From NCBI GenBank assembly GCA_030754035.1, contig JASMBC010000011.1, positions 1-32,734 on the forward strand: a stretch of DNA of 32,734 nucleotides, in the 5' to 3' direction. A program made the position numbers and the translations under genes. Each line of letters begins with the position of its first letter. Position 1 is the first letter of the stretch. Source of the DNA: Arenicellales bacterium. Lineage in GTDB: Bacteria; Pseudomonadota; Gammaproteobacteria; Arenicellales; UBA868. Under the pieces are notes generated by a model. It saw nothing but the letters and a program-made list of their open reading frames with translations, was not told where the DNA came from and did not search any database. Positions 32,432-32,734 of this stretch are shown piece after piece.

Positions 32432-32734
32432 TCAGTTGTACTCCCGGATCACGCGACGGGTCTTGCCCTCGTTACGACCGAGCGCTCCGCCCGGCAGCAG
32501 CGTAAGCAAGACCCCCAGACGCAGGGTATCACTGAGGCGCCGGCTGAGTTGTGCACTCAGTTCGTCGCTCAGCGGGTTATTGTCGGCCAGCTCTGCCTCC
32601 AGCGGCAGTCGATCATAGGGCGGTGGGTGAGGCAGGCGGATGCGGTATTCACCATTGAGTTCTTTACAGCGGTTGATGGCTGCGGCGACCACCGATGGAA
32701 AGGCGTTGACTCCACGCACCACGATCATGTCGTC
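32432..32734 (-). CDS. Phenylacetate-CoA ligase-like protein (partial, N-terminus outside window)
   Basis: The last 100 codons of a minus-strand gene that runs off the window. DDMIVVRGVNAFPSVV is the hinge and start of the C-terminal adenylate-enzyme domain found in PaaK-type ligases. It is followed by an ACT-like domain with EYRIRLPHPP and an EGKTRRVIREYN end. PaaK enzymes activate phenylacetate or related aromatic acids with ATP and CoA. Only the C-terminal domain is seen, so the acid substrate and any fusion are unknown. The downstream GST starts 26 bases on. Confidence 0.8.
   Translation of the reverse strand, partial: DDMIVVRGVNAFPSVVAAAINRCKELNGEYRIRLPHPPPYDRLPLEAELADNNPLSDELSAQLSRRLSDTLRLGVLLTLLPGGALGRNEGKTRRVIREYN

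Noticed and set aside
1-32734. CRISPR arrays, insertion sequences, prophage, tRNA or rRNA genes
   Set aside because: No direct-repeat arrays, transposase motifs, phage structural genes or RNA-gene cloverleaf were seen by eye on either strand.

Overview
The window is about 32.7 kb of dense, GC-rich bacterial chromosome with no phage, insertion sequence, CRISPR, rRNA or tRNA signal. Gene content points to a gammaproteobacterium: rhlB is divergent from trxA-rho as in E. coli, and argS is followed by a SPOR-domain gene as I recall from pseudomonads. The class III (PhaE/PhaC) polyhydroxyalkanoate (PHA) synthase recalls purple sulfur bacteria and their relatives. I cannot name genus or species.

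Layout. 1-2037 (minus): an acyltransferase cut by the window edge, and the RNA helicase rhlB. 2407-4515 (plus): trxA, rho, rpmE. 4478-7939 (plus): a secreted nuclease overlapping rpmE, then a copper / cytochrome-oxidase-assembly set (DUF2946-like, PCuAC chaperone, SCO protein) and prmB. 7960-11455: rubredoxin, hemL, a DUF4870 membrane protein, a cold-shock protein and nudC. 11614-13974 (plus): argS and a SPOR-domain cell-division protein.

13985-19235 is a complete short-chain PHA locus. phaE-phaC run leftward; phasin phaP, phaA, phaB and the repressor phaR run rightward. A TTGCA-N-TGCACAA motif occurs twice, as a perfect 15-bp inverted repeat, over the phaP promoter, and once over the phaR promoter. 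This is the layout expected for PhaR repressing phasin and itself. The locus therefore holds the steps from acetyl-CoA to polymer, the granule coat and its regulator. PhaE carries an unusual Lys/Ala/Pro-rich histone-H1-like tail.

phaR is followed after 2 nt by a thiamine-diphosphate enzyme, then a creatininase-family hydrolase and a MazG-like pyrophosphohydrolase. 22078-28140 holds a malonyl-CoA synthetase (minus), an alpha/beta hydrolase, a 58-aa unknown protein behind two CRP-like sites and followed by a strong terminator, an M20 amidohydrolase, a MocA-like nucleotidyltransferase, and an HPP-family membrane protein whose N-terminus appears frameshifted. 28274-30476: a glycine-rich RRM protein divergent from msrP-msrQ, the periplasmic methionine sulfoxide repair pair. 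30478-32734 (minus): an enoyl-CoA hydratase, a GST with an unusual N-terminal extension, and the end of a phenylacetate-CoA-ligase-like gene, suggesting acyl-CoA or aromatic catabolism.

The strongest leads are the PhaE basic tail, the three-site PhaR operator set, the 58-aa gene with twin CRP-like sites, the HPP frameshift and the GST fusion. All functions are inferred from sequence read by eye; no database search was run.
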